Shown here in pieces: positions 43,618-53,190 of a stretch of 64,000 bases of DNA. The stretch covers positions 248,001 to 312,000 of the forward strand of contig NZ_CABPRZ010000001.1 in the NCBI RefSeq assembly GCF_902459695.1, written 5' to 3'. How positions within the stretch are numbered: position 1 is the first letter of the stretch; each line of letters begins with the position of its first letter. This DNA is from Pandoraea terrae (lineage in GTDB: Bacteria; Pseudomonadota; Gammaproteobacteria; Burkholderiales; Burkholderiaceae). A program made the position numbers and the translations under genes. The notes under the pieces are model-generated. The model ran no database searches. It worked only from the letters and a program-made list of their open reading frames with translations, and was not told where the DNA came from.

Positions 43618-44295
43618 TCACTCATCGCCCGGCACGCCGTAGCTCGGTGCGGCGGTCGGATTCAGAGCGCGCGTCACGTAGTCCTGCATCTGCGGCCGGT
43701 ATCTCCGCCACAACGCGTCGAGTTGGCCGATCGGATCGAAGTCCGCCCAGTCGACGCGCAGATCGACCGCAGGCCAGCTTGTCTTGTCGACGATCTTCAA
43801 CGCCGCCGAATGCACCGGCCCCGCTTCGCCCCCCGCTTTCACCGCAGCATGCATCGCGGCGAGCAAGCGGTCCGCGAGTACGCCTTGCGCCGATTCAAAC
43901 ACCTTCGCCATCGCGTCGATCACCGCTTTGCTCGCCAGCAGATTGCCTGCTGCGACGCACTGATCCCCCGCAACCGCGTTATGCATGCCTAGCGCCTGGT
44001 TGCCAGTGAACACCGCCGTGCGGCCCTGATGGTCGATCACCGAAACCTGACGGTATTCGCTCCATTGATCCGCGCTCAACGCGCGGTCGAGCGCGGCCCC
44101 GGCCGCAAGCCGGTCGCGCTCCATCAGGTCCAGAATTTCGGGGCCGAGCGCCGGTAGCGTGATGTTCTGCGTCGCCACCGCGCCGACGCCCGCGCGCACC
44201 CACGGACAACGCGCGCCCACCGAAACGCTCGACGAACTGATGGCGATGCCAAGCTGCCCGGTCTGCTGACAACGTCCGACGATCGAGAATGTCAT
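43618..44295 (-). CDS. DUF1028 (Ntn-hydrolase-like) protein
   Basis: The 225-residue protein begins MTFSIVGRC behind AAGGAGAGAGG. It shows the DUF1028 pattern: GQLGIAISSSSVSVGARCPWVRAGVGAVATQ, RQVSVIDHQGRTAVFTG and NLLASKAVIDAM. The family has an Ntn-hydrolase-like fold and is predicted to hydrolyse amides or peptide-like bonds, but I know of no firm activity. It is third in the co-directional unit FMO-RidA-DUF1028; RidA and DUF1028 genes often neighbour each other in catabolic clusters. Confidence 0.9.
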   Translation of the reverse strand: MTFSIVGRCQQTGQLGIAISSSSVSVGARCPWVRAGVGAVATQNITLPALGPEILDLMERDRLAAGAALDRALSADQWSEYRQVSVIDHQGRTAVFTGNQALGMHNAVAGDQCVAAGNLLASKAVIDAMAKVFESAQGVLADRLLAAMHAAVKAGGEAGPVHSAALKIVDKTSWPAVDLRVDWADFDPIGQLDALWRRYRPQMQDYVTRALNPTAAPSYGVPGDE

Positions 44296-44306
44296 GGCCT
44301 CTCTCC

Positions 44307-44738
44307 TTACGCCTGCGCAGGCGTCCAGTTATCCGGAATCACCGCAATTACATCGATTTCCATCAGCCACTGCGGCTGGCCGAGCGCGCTCACGCAAAGA
44401 CCCGTGGAAATGGGAAACACGCCCTTCAGCCACTTGCCGACTTCCTTGTACACAGGCTCGCGATAACGCGGATCGATGATGTACGTCGTCGTCTTGACGA
44501 TGTGCGACAGGTCGCTGCCCGCTTCCTCAAGCAACTGCTTCACGTTTTTCATCGCCTGCTCGGCCTGCGCGCCAGGGTCCCCGAGACCGACAAGTTTGCC
44601 GTCGAAGTCCGTACCGACCTGGCCGCGGACGTAGACCGTGTTGCCGGCGCGAACCGCTTGGCACAGATCGTTGTCGAGCGACTGGTTGGGGTATGTGTCC
44701 TTCGTGTTGAACGCGCGGATGCGGGTATGCGTCGGCAT
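44307..44738 (-). CDS. RidA-family reactive imine/enamine deaminase
   Basis: The 143-residue protein has the YjgF/YER057c/UK114 fold signature: an N-terminal strand set, VRGQVGTDFDGK, DPGAQAEQAMKNVKQLLEEAG and a C-terminal LMEIDVIAVIP. RidA proteins hydrolyse 2-aminoacrylate-type imines released by PLP or oxidase reactions. Its start overlaps the flavin monooxygenase stop by one base (TGATG), indicating translational coupling. This suggests it removes an imine or enamine made by that pathway. Confidence 0.92.
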   Translation of the reverse strand: MPTHTRIRAFNTKDTYPNQSLDNDLCQAVRAGNTVYVRGQVGTDFDGKLVGLGDPGAQAEQAMKNVKQLLEEAGSDLSHIVKTTTYIIDPRYREPVYKEVGKWLKGVFPISTGLCVSALGQPQWLMEIDVIAVIPDNWTPAQA

Positions 44739-46084
44739 CAGATAACTCCCATTTCGTTAATTTGTTGCGCGTCCTTGGCAGTCGGCGCTTCCACTTTCAT
44801 TGCCCGTACATTGTCCAGACTGCGTTGCGAGGCATCGCGATACGCGAGGTATTTGCGCTGTGTGACGATTTGATCGGCGACGTGTTTCGCATCGTGCCAG
44901 ACGCCCCAGATGAACGACGATCCGCGGCGGGAAAGCCACGGTAGGCCGAGAAAATACACGCCCGGCTCTTTCGATACGCCGCGCTGATGCTTCGGCTTGC
45001 CTTTCTCGTCGAACGCGTCGACGTGTAGCCAGCTATAGTCGAGCGCATAACCGGTCGCCCAGATGATTGTCTTGACACCGGCCTTCGCCAGATCGAGTTC
45101 GCGCAGCGGATGCTTCACGCACTCCGGATCGGGCGGAATGTAGCGCGCCGCGGGATCTTCCGGAAGGTCAATGCCGGTGCGCTCGACATAGGCATCCGCA
45201 GCGTCGAGCAGCAAGAAGAGATTTTCGTCGCCGCGCTTCAGATTCTCGACGAGGTCTTGTTCAAAGGTCACAAGGCCATCCTTGAACGACTTGGTTAATC
45301 CGACGAGCGTCATACCCTCGTGAGCGAGACGGCGGAAATCGATGGTCTGGCCGCCGTAGGCCCCGCTCACGGCGATCGTCACGTGCTCGCGCCCCGGCCC
45401 TGCTGCCTCTTTATCCCACTCACCCAGCACGCCGAGCCACCAGCAGAAGTCGCGGTTTCGATACGCGCGCGGCGGACGATCGTGCGCGCCGACGGACAGA
45501 TACACCGCGCGGCCCGCGCGGCGCAGTTCGTCGGCGATCTGCGTGCCCGACGAACCCGCGCCGACCACCAGCACGGCGCCCTCCGGCAATTGGGCAGGGT
45601 TGCGATAGTCGGCCGAATGTATCTGCGTGAGACTTGCATCTTGCGGCGCGATCGGCGGAATCACCGGACGCTGGAATGGCCCCGTCGCAACCACCACGCG
45701 ATTTGCTTCGAACGTGCCATCGCTCGTCTCGACGATGAAGCCCGGGCGGCCCGTTTGGCGCACGACCTTCGTCACTTCCACGCCGGTACGGATCGGCGCA
45801 TGGAATTGCTTCGCATAGGCGACGAAGTAATCCGCGACCTGCTCCTTACCTGCGAAGGCGTCCGGATCGAGTCCTTCGAATTCCATACCAGGAAACCGAT
45901 CATGCCAGGCCGGCCCATTAGCGACCAGCGAATCCCAACGGCCGGTGCGCCAACGCTCGGCGATGCGGTCTCGCTCGAGCACGAGATGCGGCACACCGAG
46001 CTTGCTCAGGTGTTCGCTCATCGCAACGCCGGCCTGGCCTGCGCCCACAACCAGAGTGTCGATCGACTTTGTTTCAGCCGTCAT
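44738..46084 (-). CDS. Flavin-dependent NAD(P)H monooxygenase (CzcO/FMO-like)
   Basis: The 448-residue flavoprotein has an FAD-binding GAGQAG at about 14-19 and an NADPH-binding VVGAGSSG at 173-180, with ATGPFQRP and a C-terminal ATGYALDYSW. This is the layout of class B flavin monooxygenases, which oxygenate N or S atoms or insert oxygen into ketones. The canonical FMO fingerprint FxGxxxHxxx is replaced by IHSADYRNP, common in CzcO-type members. The start MTAETKS has AGAAGGAG in front. It is divergent from a LysR gene. Confidence 0.88.
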   Translation of the reverse strand: MTAETKSIDTLVVGAGQAGVAMSEHLSKLGVPHLVLERDRIAERWRTGRWDSLVANGPAWHDRFPGMEFEGLDPDAFAGKEQVADYFVAYAKQFHAPIRTGVEVTKVVRQTGRPGFIVETSDGTFEANRVVVATGPFQRPVIPPIAPQDASLTQIHSADYRNPAQLPEGAVLVVGAGSSGTQIADELRRAGRAVYLSVGAHDRPPRAYRNRDFCWWLGVLGEWDKEAAGPGREHVTIAVSGAYGGQTIDFRRLAHEGMTLVGLTKSFKDGLVTFEQDLVENLKRGDENLFLLLDAADAYVERTGIDLPEDPAARYIPPDPECVKHPLRELDLAKAGVKTIIWATGYALDYSWLHVDAFDEKGKPKHQRGVSKEPGVYFLGLPWLSRRGSSFIWGVWHDAKHVADQIVTQRKYLAYRDASQRSLDNVRAMKVEAPTAKDAQQINEMGVI

Positions 46085-46337
46085 GGCTGTCTCCTTCTGA
46101 GTAGCAGTCTGTTTCGGTTCTGTCTTCATGGCGCGTTGCGCCATGGACGCGCGTCAACGCTCGCGATGCTCGAGCCGATACCGGCGCATCGGGACTTTCC
46201 CTGTCACGTCCGGTCCGACTCTACGCTTCGGCGCACATGGGGGAAAACATATTAAAAAAATGCTCTGCATTGTGTTTAACTATGCAAGCTTTTTTGAGCA
46301 AACCGTCATTCGCCGGGAAAAGACCAAGGAGGCCACG

Positions 46338-47261
46338 ATGGAAGTCAATCCCGTACGCTATTCGCTGCGGCAGCTTCGATACTTTGTAGTCACCGCCGAA
46401 ACCCTCTCATTCACGGCCGCCGCCAAGCTTCTGCACATCTCACAGCCGTCCATTTCCACAGCAGTTGCCGATCTCGAAGTGTCGTTTGGTGTTCAGTTGT
46501 TCATCCGCCACCACGCAAGCGGCCTGTCACTGACACAAGCGGGGCGCGATCTCCTGGGGCATGCGCGAAACCTGCTGAAGAATGCGGAAGAACTGCAGTT
46601 GACTGCCAGGGAGATGGACGGTGGGGTGACCGGCTCGATCTCGCTGGGATGCCTCGTCTCGCTCGCGCCCCCGTTGATGCCGGGCATCATCAGCCGTTTT
46701 GTCCGGGATCACTCCGCGATTACGTTCCGGACCACGGAGGCCCATCAGGATGTCCTGCTCAGTGGACTGCACGACGGCTCACTCGATATTGCCCTTACCT
46801 ATAACCTCGACATCACCGATGGCATCACGTTTACCCCATTGCTGTCGCTGCCACCCTACGTGATCCTGCCCAAAACCCACCGACTGGCGCGGGCCCGCAA
46901 GGTCTCACTGGCTGACCTGATCCCCGAGCCGTATGTGATGCTCGATCTACCCCACAGCCGCGAATACTTCTCCGCACTGTTCGATGCTGTAGGCACCCGC
47001 CCGGCGGCCTCGTTCCGCTCGTCGCAGCCGGAAGTCGTTCGCGGGATGGTGGCCAACGGACTGGGTTACAGCATTCTCAACTTTCCGCTCAAGTCGAGCC
47101 GAACCGTCGATGGCGAAGATTTCGTCATCAAGCGCTTCAAGGAAAACGTCAACGCGACGACCTTGGGCGTCGCGCTGCCGAGCACCATGAAGCCACGCGA
47201 GGTAGTCAAGCGCTTCGCAACATTTTGCGAATCGTACATTCGCCTCCTGCACATCGACTAG
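46338..47261 (+). CDS. LysR-family transcriptional regulator
   Basis: The 307-residue protein has an N-terminal winged helix (about 7-65, LRYFVVTAETLSFTAAAKLLHISQPSIS) and a periplasmic-binding-like effector domain. It starts behind AAGGAGG. The 253-base gap to the divergent flavin monooxygenase gene is the natural place for its operators; it may control that operon and the Rieske/ABC operon downstream. The effector is not known, presumably the catabolic substrate or an intermediate. Confidence 0.93.
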   Translation: MEVNPVRYSLRQLRYFVVTAETLSFTAAAKLLHISQPSISTAVADLEVSFGVQLFIRHHASGLSLTQAGRDLLGHARNLLKNAEELQLTAREMDGGVTGSISLGCLVSLAPPLMPGIISRFVRDHSAITFRTTEAHQDVLLSGLHDGSLDIALTYNLDITDGITFTPLLSLPPYVILPKTHRLARARKVSLADLIPEPYVMLDLPHSREYFSALFDAVGTRPAASFRSSQPEVVRGMVANGLGYSILNFPLKSSRTVDGEDFVIKRFKENVNATTLGVALPSTMKPREVVKRFATFCESYIRLLHID

Positions 47262-47380
47262 GCGGCGCAAAGTGCGCGCATAGACAAAACCTATCCAGTG
47301 CATCAGAAAACAATTTATTTGCTGGTAATTTGGATTGGTAGATTGTGCTTATCGATTCACACATTGACGTGGAGGCACGC

Positions 47381-48532
47381 ATGACTGCACTTCCCAATTC
47401 GACGGACAGTGGTTTTGAAATCGTCCGCGCCCTGCGTAACAACTGCGAGCGCCCATTCGAGGACGCTCGTGCGATGCCACCCGAGGTCTATACGTCGGGG
47501 GCATTCCTGGCGCTGGAGCAACGTGAGGTGTTCCGCAACGATTGGCTCTGTGTAGGCCGGGCGAGCGCGCTTGCGAAGAATGGCGACTATCTCACCGCCA
47601 CGATCGACGATCAGCCGATCGTTGTTCTGCGTGACACGAACGGCGAATTGCGCGCCTTCTCCAACGTATGTCTGCACCGCATGTCGGTGCTGCTCGAAGG
47701 CCGGGGCAACGTGCGCCGCATCGTGTGTCCGTATCACGCGTGGAATTACGCTCTCGACGGATCGCTTGCCAACGCTCCGATGATGGAGCGTCAGGCAGGG
47801 TTCTGCAAGGAGCAATACCAACTGCCTTCGGTGCGGTGCGAGACGTGGCAGGGATGGATCTATGTGACGCTCAATGAGCATGCGCCCTCGGTTCAAACGC
47901 ATCTGTCGGAACTGACGAATCTGATCGAGCCTTACGGCATGACCGCCTACGTCGAGACTTTCCACGAAGAACACATCTGGCACACCAACTGGAAGATCCT
48001 CGCGGAAAACTTCATGGAGAGCTACCATCTGCCGATGCTGCATCGGTCGACGGTGGGGCCGCACTCGAAACTCGAAGAAATGGAATGTCCGCCGGGCCTG
48101 CCGGCGTTCAACTATCACTGGATCACGAAAGAAGCATCGCTGCCGATCGGCAATGCTCACCCGGACAATTCGCGCCTGGAAGGCCATTGGCGCCGTACCA
48201 CCGCGCTGCTGGCGATCTACCCGACCCACCTCATCACGCTCACTCCGGGCTACTTCTGGTACCTGATTCTCCAGCCGCGCGGTGTCGATCAGGTTCACAT
48301 CCGCTTCGGCGGCGGTCTGGCGCCGGAATTCGTCAACGATCTGAAAGCCGACGAGTACATGGCGACGCTCAAGGCGCTGCTTGACGAAGTCAACGCGGAA
48401 GACCGGCGTGGCGTGGAGTCGGTGTTCCGGGGCGTGCAGGCACCGCTCGCGAAGCCTGGTCATCTGAGCCACCTTGAGCGGCCCAACTACGACTTTGCGC
48501 GCTATCTCGCGAGCCGCCTCGGCACAGCGTAA
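47381..48532 (+). CDS. Rieske non-heme iron oxygenase, alpha subunit (first copy)
   Basis: The 383-residue protein has a Rieske 2Fe-2S motif, CLH (Cys97, His99) and CPYH (Cys116, His119). It is followed by a catalytic domain with the iron-ligand segment NFMESYHLPMLH. The layout and length resemble single-component-alpha oxygenases that hydroxylate or demethylate quaternary amines (GbcA, CntA, YeaW), although aromatic substrates are possible. The GGAGG site supports the ATG at 47381. It needs an electron-transfer partner, probably the reductase at 54.3 kb. Confidence 0.92.
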   Translation: MTALPNSTDSGFEIVRALRNNCERPFEDARAMPPEVYTSGAFLALEQREVFRNDWLCVGRASALAKNGDYLTATIDDQPIVVLRDTNGELRAFSNVCLHRMSVLLEGRGNVRRIVCPYHAWNYALDGSLANAPMMERQAGFCKEQYQLPSVRCETWQGWIYVTLNEHAPSVQTHLSELTNLIEPYGMTAYVETFHEEHIWHTNWKILAENFMESYHLPMLHRSTVGPHSKLEEMECPPGLPAFNYHWITKEASLPIGNAHPDNSRLEGHWRRTTALLAIYPTHLITLTPGYFWYLILQPRGVDQVHIRFGGGLAPEFVNDLKADEYMATLKALLDEVNAEDRRGVESVFRGVQAPLAKPGHLSHLERPNYDFARYLASRLGTA

Positions 48533-48575
48533 CCACGTCGCGTCGGTTGACAGTCAAACTTCTGCGGGACTTCCT

Positions 48576-49781
48576 ATGTCAATTGAACCGTTTATTTCCT
48601 TCAGAGACGTCAGCAAATCATATGACGGCGTCCACAGCGTGGTAGAAGGACTCGAACTCGACGTTGCTCGCGGAGAATTCGTGTCGCTGCTCGGGCCGTC
48701 GGGTTCGGGAAAGACCACGACGCTGATGATTCTCGCCGGCTTCGAATCGCCGACGCGCGGCGAAATCCGCCTTGCAGGCAAGCGGCTGGATGACAAGCCG
48801 CCCCACCAGCGAGACATCGGCATGGTGTTTCAGAACTATGCGCTGTTTCCGCACATGACGATTGCAGAGAACGTGGCGTTCCCGTTGTCTGTACGCAAGG
48901 TGAGTCGCAGCGAGCAGAAGACGCGCGTCATGCGGGCGCTGGAAATGGTGGAGCTCGCGCATCTGGCAGGGCGTCGTCCGGCACAACTGTCGGGTGGCCA
49001 ACAGCAGCGCGTCGCGCTCGCGCGCGCGCTGGTGTTCGAGCCCAGCGTCGTGTTGATGGACGAACCGCTCGGTGCTCTCGATAAGCGGCTACGGGAGACC
49101 ATGCAGTACGAAATCATGCGTCTGCATCGCGAACTGTCACTGACAATTGTCTATGTGACGCACGACCAGAACGAGGCACTGACGATGTCGGACCGCGTCG
49201 CGGTGTTCTCTGATGGTCGTATCCAGCAGGCTGCCTCGCCAACCGAACTGTATGAAAACGCGGCGAATGCGTTCGTTGCGAACTTTGTCGGGGAAAACAA
49301 TGGCCTCACCGGCCGGGTCATGCCTGACAGCGGGGAATGGGCCGCGATGCGACTCGCCGATGGCAGTATCGTATTCGGTCGCGCCGGCACCGGGTTGGCC
49401 GCCGGTGGCGCCGCAATGCTGGCTTTGCGCCCCGAGCGCGCTCATGTGGCGGCGACGCCGGACGCGGTGCGGGAAGCGGAGCGTCAGAACATGAACATTG
49501 TGCGGGGCCTTGTGCAGGAGCTCGTCTACTGCGGCGACCACCATCGCGTACATCTGAAACTCGGCCACGGCGAAACCGTGGCAGTCAAGGTGCCAAACAC
49601 CCAACATCACGATCTCCCGTCACTCGGCGGTCAAACCGCCGTGACGTGGCGACGTGACGACTGCAAGGTATTACCCGCGAATGCGGCCCCCCGTTCTACT
49701 GCCGCTACGCATGACGTTGTCGAGTGTTCGACCACTTTCGCTTCATCGTCCGCATCGCCACTCATCGCAGGAGTTAACTAG
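48576..49781 (+). CDS. ABC transporter ATP-binding protein (PotA type)
   Basis: The 401-residue ATPase energises import of a small cation-like or amino compound. Walker A GPSGSGKT is near residue 37-44, the LSGGQQQRVALARAL signature and Walker B VVLMDEPLGALD follow, and a C-terminal TOBE domain (about 290-370) is present, as in the polyamine/iron/opine (CUT-like) importers. It lies between the Rieske gene and the solute-binding protein gene in the same direction. Confidence 0.94.
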   Translation: MSIEPFISFRDVSKSYDGVHSVVEGLELDVARGEFVSLLGPSGSGKTTTLMILAGFESPTRGEIRLAGKRLDDKPPHQRDIGMVFQNYALFPHMTIAENVAFPLSVRKVSRSEQKTRVMRALEMVELAHLAGRRPAQLSGGQQQRVALARALVFEPSVVLMDEPLGALDKRLRETMQYEIMRLHRELSLTIVYVTHDQNEALTMSDRVAVFSDGRIQQAASPTELYENAANAFVANFVGENNGLTGRVMPDSGEWAAMRLADGSIVFGRAGTGLAAGGAAMLALRPERAHVAATPDAVREAERQNMNIVRGLVQELVYCGDHHRVHLKLGHGETVAVKVPNTQHHDLPSLGGQTAVTWRRDDCKVLPANAAPRSTAATHDVVECSTTFASSSASPLIAGVN

Positions 49782-49783
49782 AA

Positions 49784-50839
49784 ATGAAGACCAGAATCTC
49801 GCTAGTTGGAACCACCATCGCGGCATGCGCGCTCGGGGTATTCGGCGCTGCTGCTGCCCACGCTGCCAACACGATCTCGGTTGTCACTTTTGGCGGGGCC
49901 TATGAAGCCGCCGGAAAGAAGGCGTGGTTCGAGCCGTTCACCGCAAAAACCGGCGACCAGTTTTCGACTGAGTCGTATGACGGTGGTCTCGCCAAGCTCC
50001 AGGCCATGGAGCAGGCCAAGAACCCGACATGGGATCTGATGGACCTCGAATCGAACGACGCCATTACTGCGTGCGACGAGGGTTTGCTCGAAAAAATCGA
50101 CAAGAAAACGCTCGGCAATACCGGCGACTTCCTGCCCAACGCCATCAGCGACTGCGCTGTTGCGTCTATGGTGTGGTCCACGGTCTATGCGTATGACACG
50201 ACCACGCTGAAGGCCGCGCCGACCACGATCAACGATTTCTTCGACCTGAAAAAATTCCCGGGCAAGCGTGGCATGCGCAAGTCGCCGAAGGCTGCGGTGG
50301 AATGGGCGCTGATCGCTGACGGTGTGGCGCCGCAGGACGTCTATAAGGTACTCGGCACGCCGGCCGGCGTCGATCGCGCCTTCAAGAAGCTCGACACGAT
50401 CAAGTCGAGCATCGTCTGGTGGGAAGCGGGGGCGCAGGCGCCGCAGCTGCTCGCCGACGGCGCAGTGGTGATGGTGCAGGCATACAACGGCCGGATCGAC
50501 GACGCGATTCACAAGGACAAGAAGCCGTTCAAGATCGTCTGGGACGCGCAGGTGTACGACTTCGAATGGTGGGGCGTTCCCAAGGGCGCCAAGCACGCCG
50601 AGGCAGCGAAGAAGTTCATCGCCTCTGCTTCGACGCCGCAGGCATACGCCGATCTGTCGAAATACATCGCGTATGCGCCTCCGCGCAAGAACTCGATTCC
50701 GCTCATCGACAAGGCGCGTCTGAACGACCTGCCGACTGCACCGGAGAACTTCAAGCGCCCGCTGCAGATCAACGCCTCGTTCTGGGCTGACAACGCGGAT
50801 GCGATCACCAAACGCTTCCAGAACTGGCTGACGCAGTAA
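49784..50839 (+). CDS. ABC transporter periplasmic substrate-binding protein (PotD-like)
   Basis: The 351-residue secreted protein has a signal peptide (about 1-27, AAAHA-A) and a type II periplasmic-binding fold beginning NTISVVTFGGAYE, with WDLMDLESND and AQVYDFEWWGVPKGA. PotD-type proteins bind spermidine, putrescine, GABA, opines or related cations; the ligand here is not evident. CAGGAG lies before the start and only two bases separate it from the ATPase stop, so the two are co-translated. Confidence 0.92.
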   Translation: MKTRISLVGTTIAACALGVFGAAAAHAANTISVVTFGGAYEAAGKKAWFEPFTAKTGDQFSTESYDGGLAKLQAMEQAKNPTWDLMDLESNDAITACDEGLLEKIDKKTLGNTGDFLPNAISDCAVASMVWSTVYAYDTTTLKAAPTTINDFFDLKKFPGKRGMRKSPKAAVEWALIADGVAPQDVYKVLGTPAGVDRAFKKLDTIKSSIVWWEAGAQAPQLLADGAVVMVQAYNGRIDDAIHKDKKPFKIVWDAQVYDFEWWGVPKGAKHAEAAKKFIASASTPQAYADLSKYIAYAPPRKNSIPLIDKARLNDLPTAPENFKRPLQINASFWADNADAITKRFQNWLTQ

Positions 50840-50914
50840 CGACCGGCCCGCATCGGGACAACTCGGGCCGACGCGATTGCGTCGGCCCGATCAGAGCAAG
50901 AGACATTGACAACG

Positions 50915-52171
50915 ATGAAAATGCTGCTGCCATCTACCGTTCCGTTCGGCCGCGGGCCGCAAGCTGCGGACCGCGAGTCGTTTCGCGCCGCCCGTCGAAA
51001 GGCGGCGGCACGTGCCTTGCTGTTGGCTATGCCCCTCATCGCCTTTCTTCTGGTGACGTTTGTCGCACCGATCACGAGCCTGCTCGGGCGCAGCGTCCAA
51101 AATCCGGAAGTCCGGGCCGGCATGCCGCAGTTGGCCGCAGCGCTGTCAACGTGGAACGGTACCGGCGTCCCCGGGGAGCCGGCCTTTGCTGCGCTCGCAC
51201 ACGACCTGAAGGGTGCTGGCCAGGATGGCCAGCTCGGCAACATCGCAAGGCGCATGAACTTCTATAAGTCGGAGTACCGGAGCCTGCTCTTCAAGACCGC
51301 CCGCGCCGCGCGGTCCGCGTCCCCTGCGCAATGGAAGCCGGCGCTGATCGATATTGATTCCCGCTGGAATGAGCCGGAAACCTGGCGCCTGCTGAAGCGG
51401 GCTTCCGTGTCGCCTACCCCTGACTATCTCCTGAATGCCGTTGACGCGCACGTGGCATCAGATGGTTCGGTAACGCAGGTTGCGGCCGACAGTGCCGTGT
51501 ATCGCGCCGCATTCGGTCGCACCGTGACGATCAGTGCAACGGTCACCTTGCTTTGTCTGTTGCTTGGCTATCCAGTCGCATATCTGCTCGCTACCCTGCC
51601 GGAGAAGCAGAGCAACCGCTTGATGCTATTTGTGATCGTGCCCTTCTGGACATCGCTTCTCGTTCGTACCACTGCCTGGTACGTACTCTTGCAGCCGAGC
51701 GGCGTCATCAATACCGCATTGATGAAGTTCGGGCTCATTAGCCACCCGCTGCCGCTGATCTTCAATCGGACTGGGGTGCTGATCGGCATGACACACATCC
51801 TGCTGCCGTACATGATCCTGGCGATCTACTCGGTCATGAAAAATGTGTCGCCGTCATACATGCGAGCAGCGAAGTCGCTCGGCGCTCATCCCGCGCTCGC
51901 GTACGTGCGGATTTATATCCCGCAAACGCTTCCAGGGGTGGGTGCAGGGTGCTTCCTTGTATTCGTCCTGGCGCTCGGTTACTACATCACGCCAGCCCTG
52001 CTCGGTGGCGCGGGAGACGAGATGATCAGCCAGATCATTGCATCGCAAACCAATGACCAGTTGAACTGGGGGCTTGCGGGCGCACTTTCGTGCTATCTCG
52101 TCGTATTCACCGCGGTTTTCTATTTCATATTCAACCGGCTCGTTGGCATCGACCGCCTGCGTTTCGGCTGA
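50915..52171 (+). CDS. ABC transporter permease (PotB-like) with large periplasmic insertion
   Basis: The 418-residue inner-membrane protein has a first helix near residues 34-55, and then about 140 hydrophilic residues before the remaining core helices. The cytoplasmic EAA-like loop reads YMRAAKSLGAHPALAYVRIYIPQTLPG. PotB-type permeases usually lack the inserted stretch. It could contact the binding protein or be a conserved variant of a subfamily. ATG at 50915 is used; an in-frame TTG lies three codons earlier. Confidence 0.9.
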   Translation: MKMLLPSTVPFGRGPQAADRESFRAARRKAAARALLLAMPLIAFLLVTFVAPITSLLGRSVQNPEVRAGMPQLAAALSTWNGTGVPGEPAFAALAHDLKGAGQDGQLGNIARRMNFYKSEYRSLLFKTARAARSASPAQWKPALIDIDSRWNEPETWRLLKRASVSPTPDYLLNAVDAHVASDGSVTQVAADSAVYRAAFGRTVTISATVTLLCLLLGYPVAYLLATLPEKQSNRLMLFVIVPFWTSLLVRTTAWYVLLQPSGVINTALMKFGLISHPLPLIFNRTGVLIGMTHILLPYMILAIYSVMKNVSPSYMRAAKSLGAHPALAYVRIYIPQTLPGVGAGCFLVFVLALGYYITPALLGGAGDEMISQIIASQTNDQLNWGLAGALSCYLVVFTAVFYFIFNRLVGIDRLRFG

Positions 52172-52235
52172 GGCGGTTTGCCGCCTTCGACACCCATAGA
52201 CTCACTGTTCACCGATCATTAACAGGCGGACTCAA

Positions 52236-53063
52236 ATGAAAGACGGACGAACCCGGCTTCTATCGGAGCGCATCGCTGGCGCGGGACTTAACGTGCACTG
52301 CGCAGTGATCTTCTTCTTCCTCGTTGCGCCGATCCTTGCGATCGTTCCGCTGTCATTCAACGCTGGATCGTTCTTCTCGTACCCGATGCAGGGCTTTTCC
52401 CTACGCTGGTACGAGGCGGCACTCAGTTCGTCAGACTGGCAGCGCGCGTTTGCGAACAGCATCGGCATCGGCGCTGCATCGACGATAATCGCAACCGTCT
52501 TCGGCACCCTGGCGGCGCTCGGCCTGAGCCGTTCGCACTTTCCATTCCGCGCTGTCGTCATGCCGATCATCGTGTCGCCGATGATCGTGCCGATCGTCGT
52601 TGTCGCGGCTGGCTTCTATCTGGTGTACTCGCCCCTGGGGCTCGTCAATTCCTATCTTAGCGTCGTTCTTTCGCACGCCGCACTTGGCACCCCATTCGTC
52701 GTGATCACCGTGACGGCTTCCATGCTCTCCTTTGACCAGAGCCTCCTGCGCGCCGCGTCCGGGCTTGGCGCCCCGCCTTGGGTCACCTTCCGACGCGTCA
52801 CACTTCCGCTGATCGCTCCGGCCGTTGCAACCGGTAGCGTTTTCGCTTTTGCGACCTCTTTCGACGAAGTGATCGTGATCCTGTTCATTGGCGGCCCAGA
52901 CCAGCGCACAGTGCCCCGGCAGATGTGGAGCGGCATACGCGAATCCATTGACCCGTCCATCCTTGCCGTAGCCACGCTTCTGATGGTATTTGCCATGGCC
53001 CTTTTCGCGTGCATGAACTGGCTGCGCAAACGCGCCGCAGCGGCGAACCGGTCCTTCGCCTGA
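52236..53063 (+). CDS. ABC transporter permease (PotC-like)
   Basis: The 275-residue, six-helix protein is the second membrane subunit of the importer. The EAA loop reads QSLLRAASGLGAPPWVTFRRVTLPLIAP, typical of the PotC/CysW group. It follows PotB in the same direction after 64 bases. With ATPase, binding protein and PotB it completes a four-gene transporter set flanked on both sides by Rieske oxygenase genes. Confidence 0.93.
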   Translation: MKDGRTRLLSERIAGAGLNVHCAVIFFFLVAPILAIVPLSFNAGSFFSYPMQGFSLRWYEAALSSSDWQRAFANSIGIGAASTIIATVFGTLAALGLSRSHFPFRAVVMPIIVSPMIVPIVVVAAGFYLVYSPLGLVNSYLSVVLSHAALGTPFVVITVTASMLSFDQSLLRAASGLGAPPWVTFRRVTLPLIAPAVATGSVFAFATSFDEVIVILFIGGPDQRTVPRQMWSGIRESIDPSILAVATLLMVFAMALFACMNWLRKRAAAANRSFA

Positions 53064-53190
53064 GTCCTGCCCTCCACGCATTTCCCGTGGCCAGCCTCCG
53101 GCATGACGGCGGGCCGCGCTGTTCGCCACCATTTTCATTGACTCGCTGCAAGGCCAGTCGGCCCCCAAGTGCAGCCCAGGAGCCTGATTT

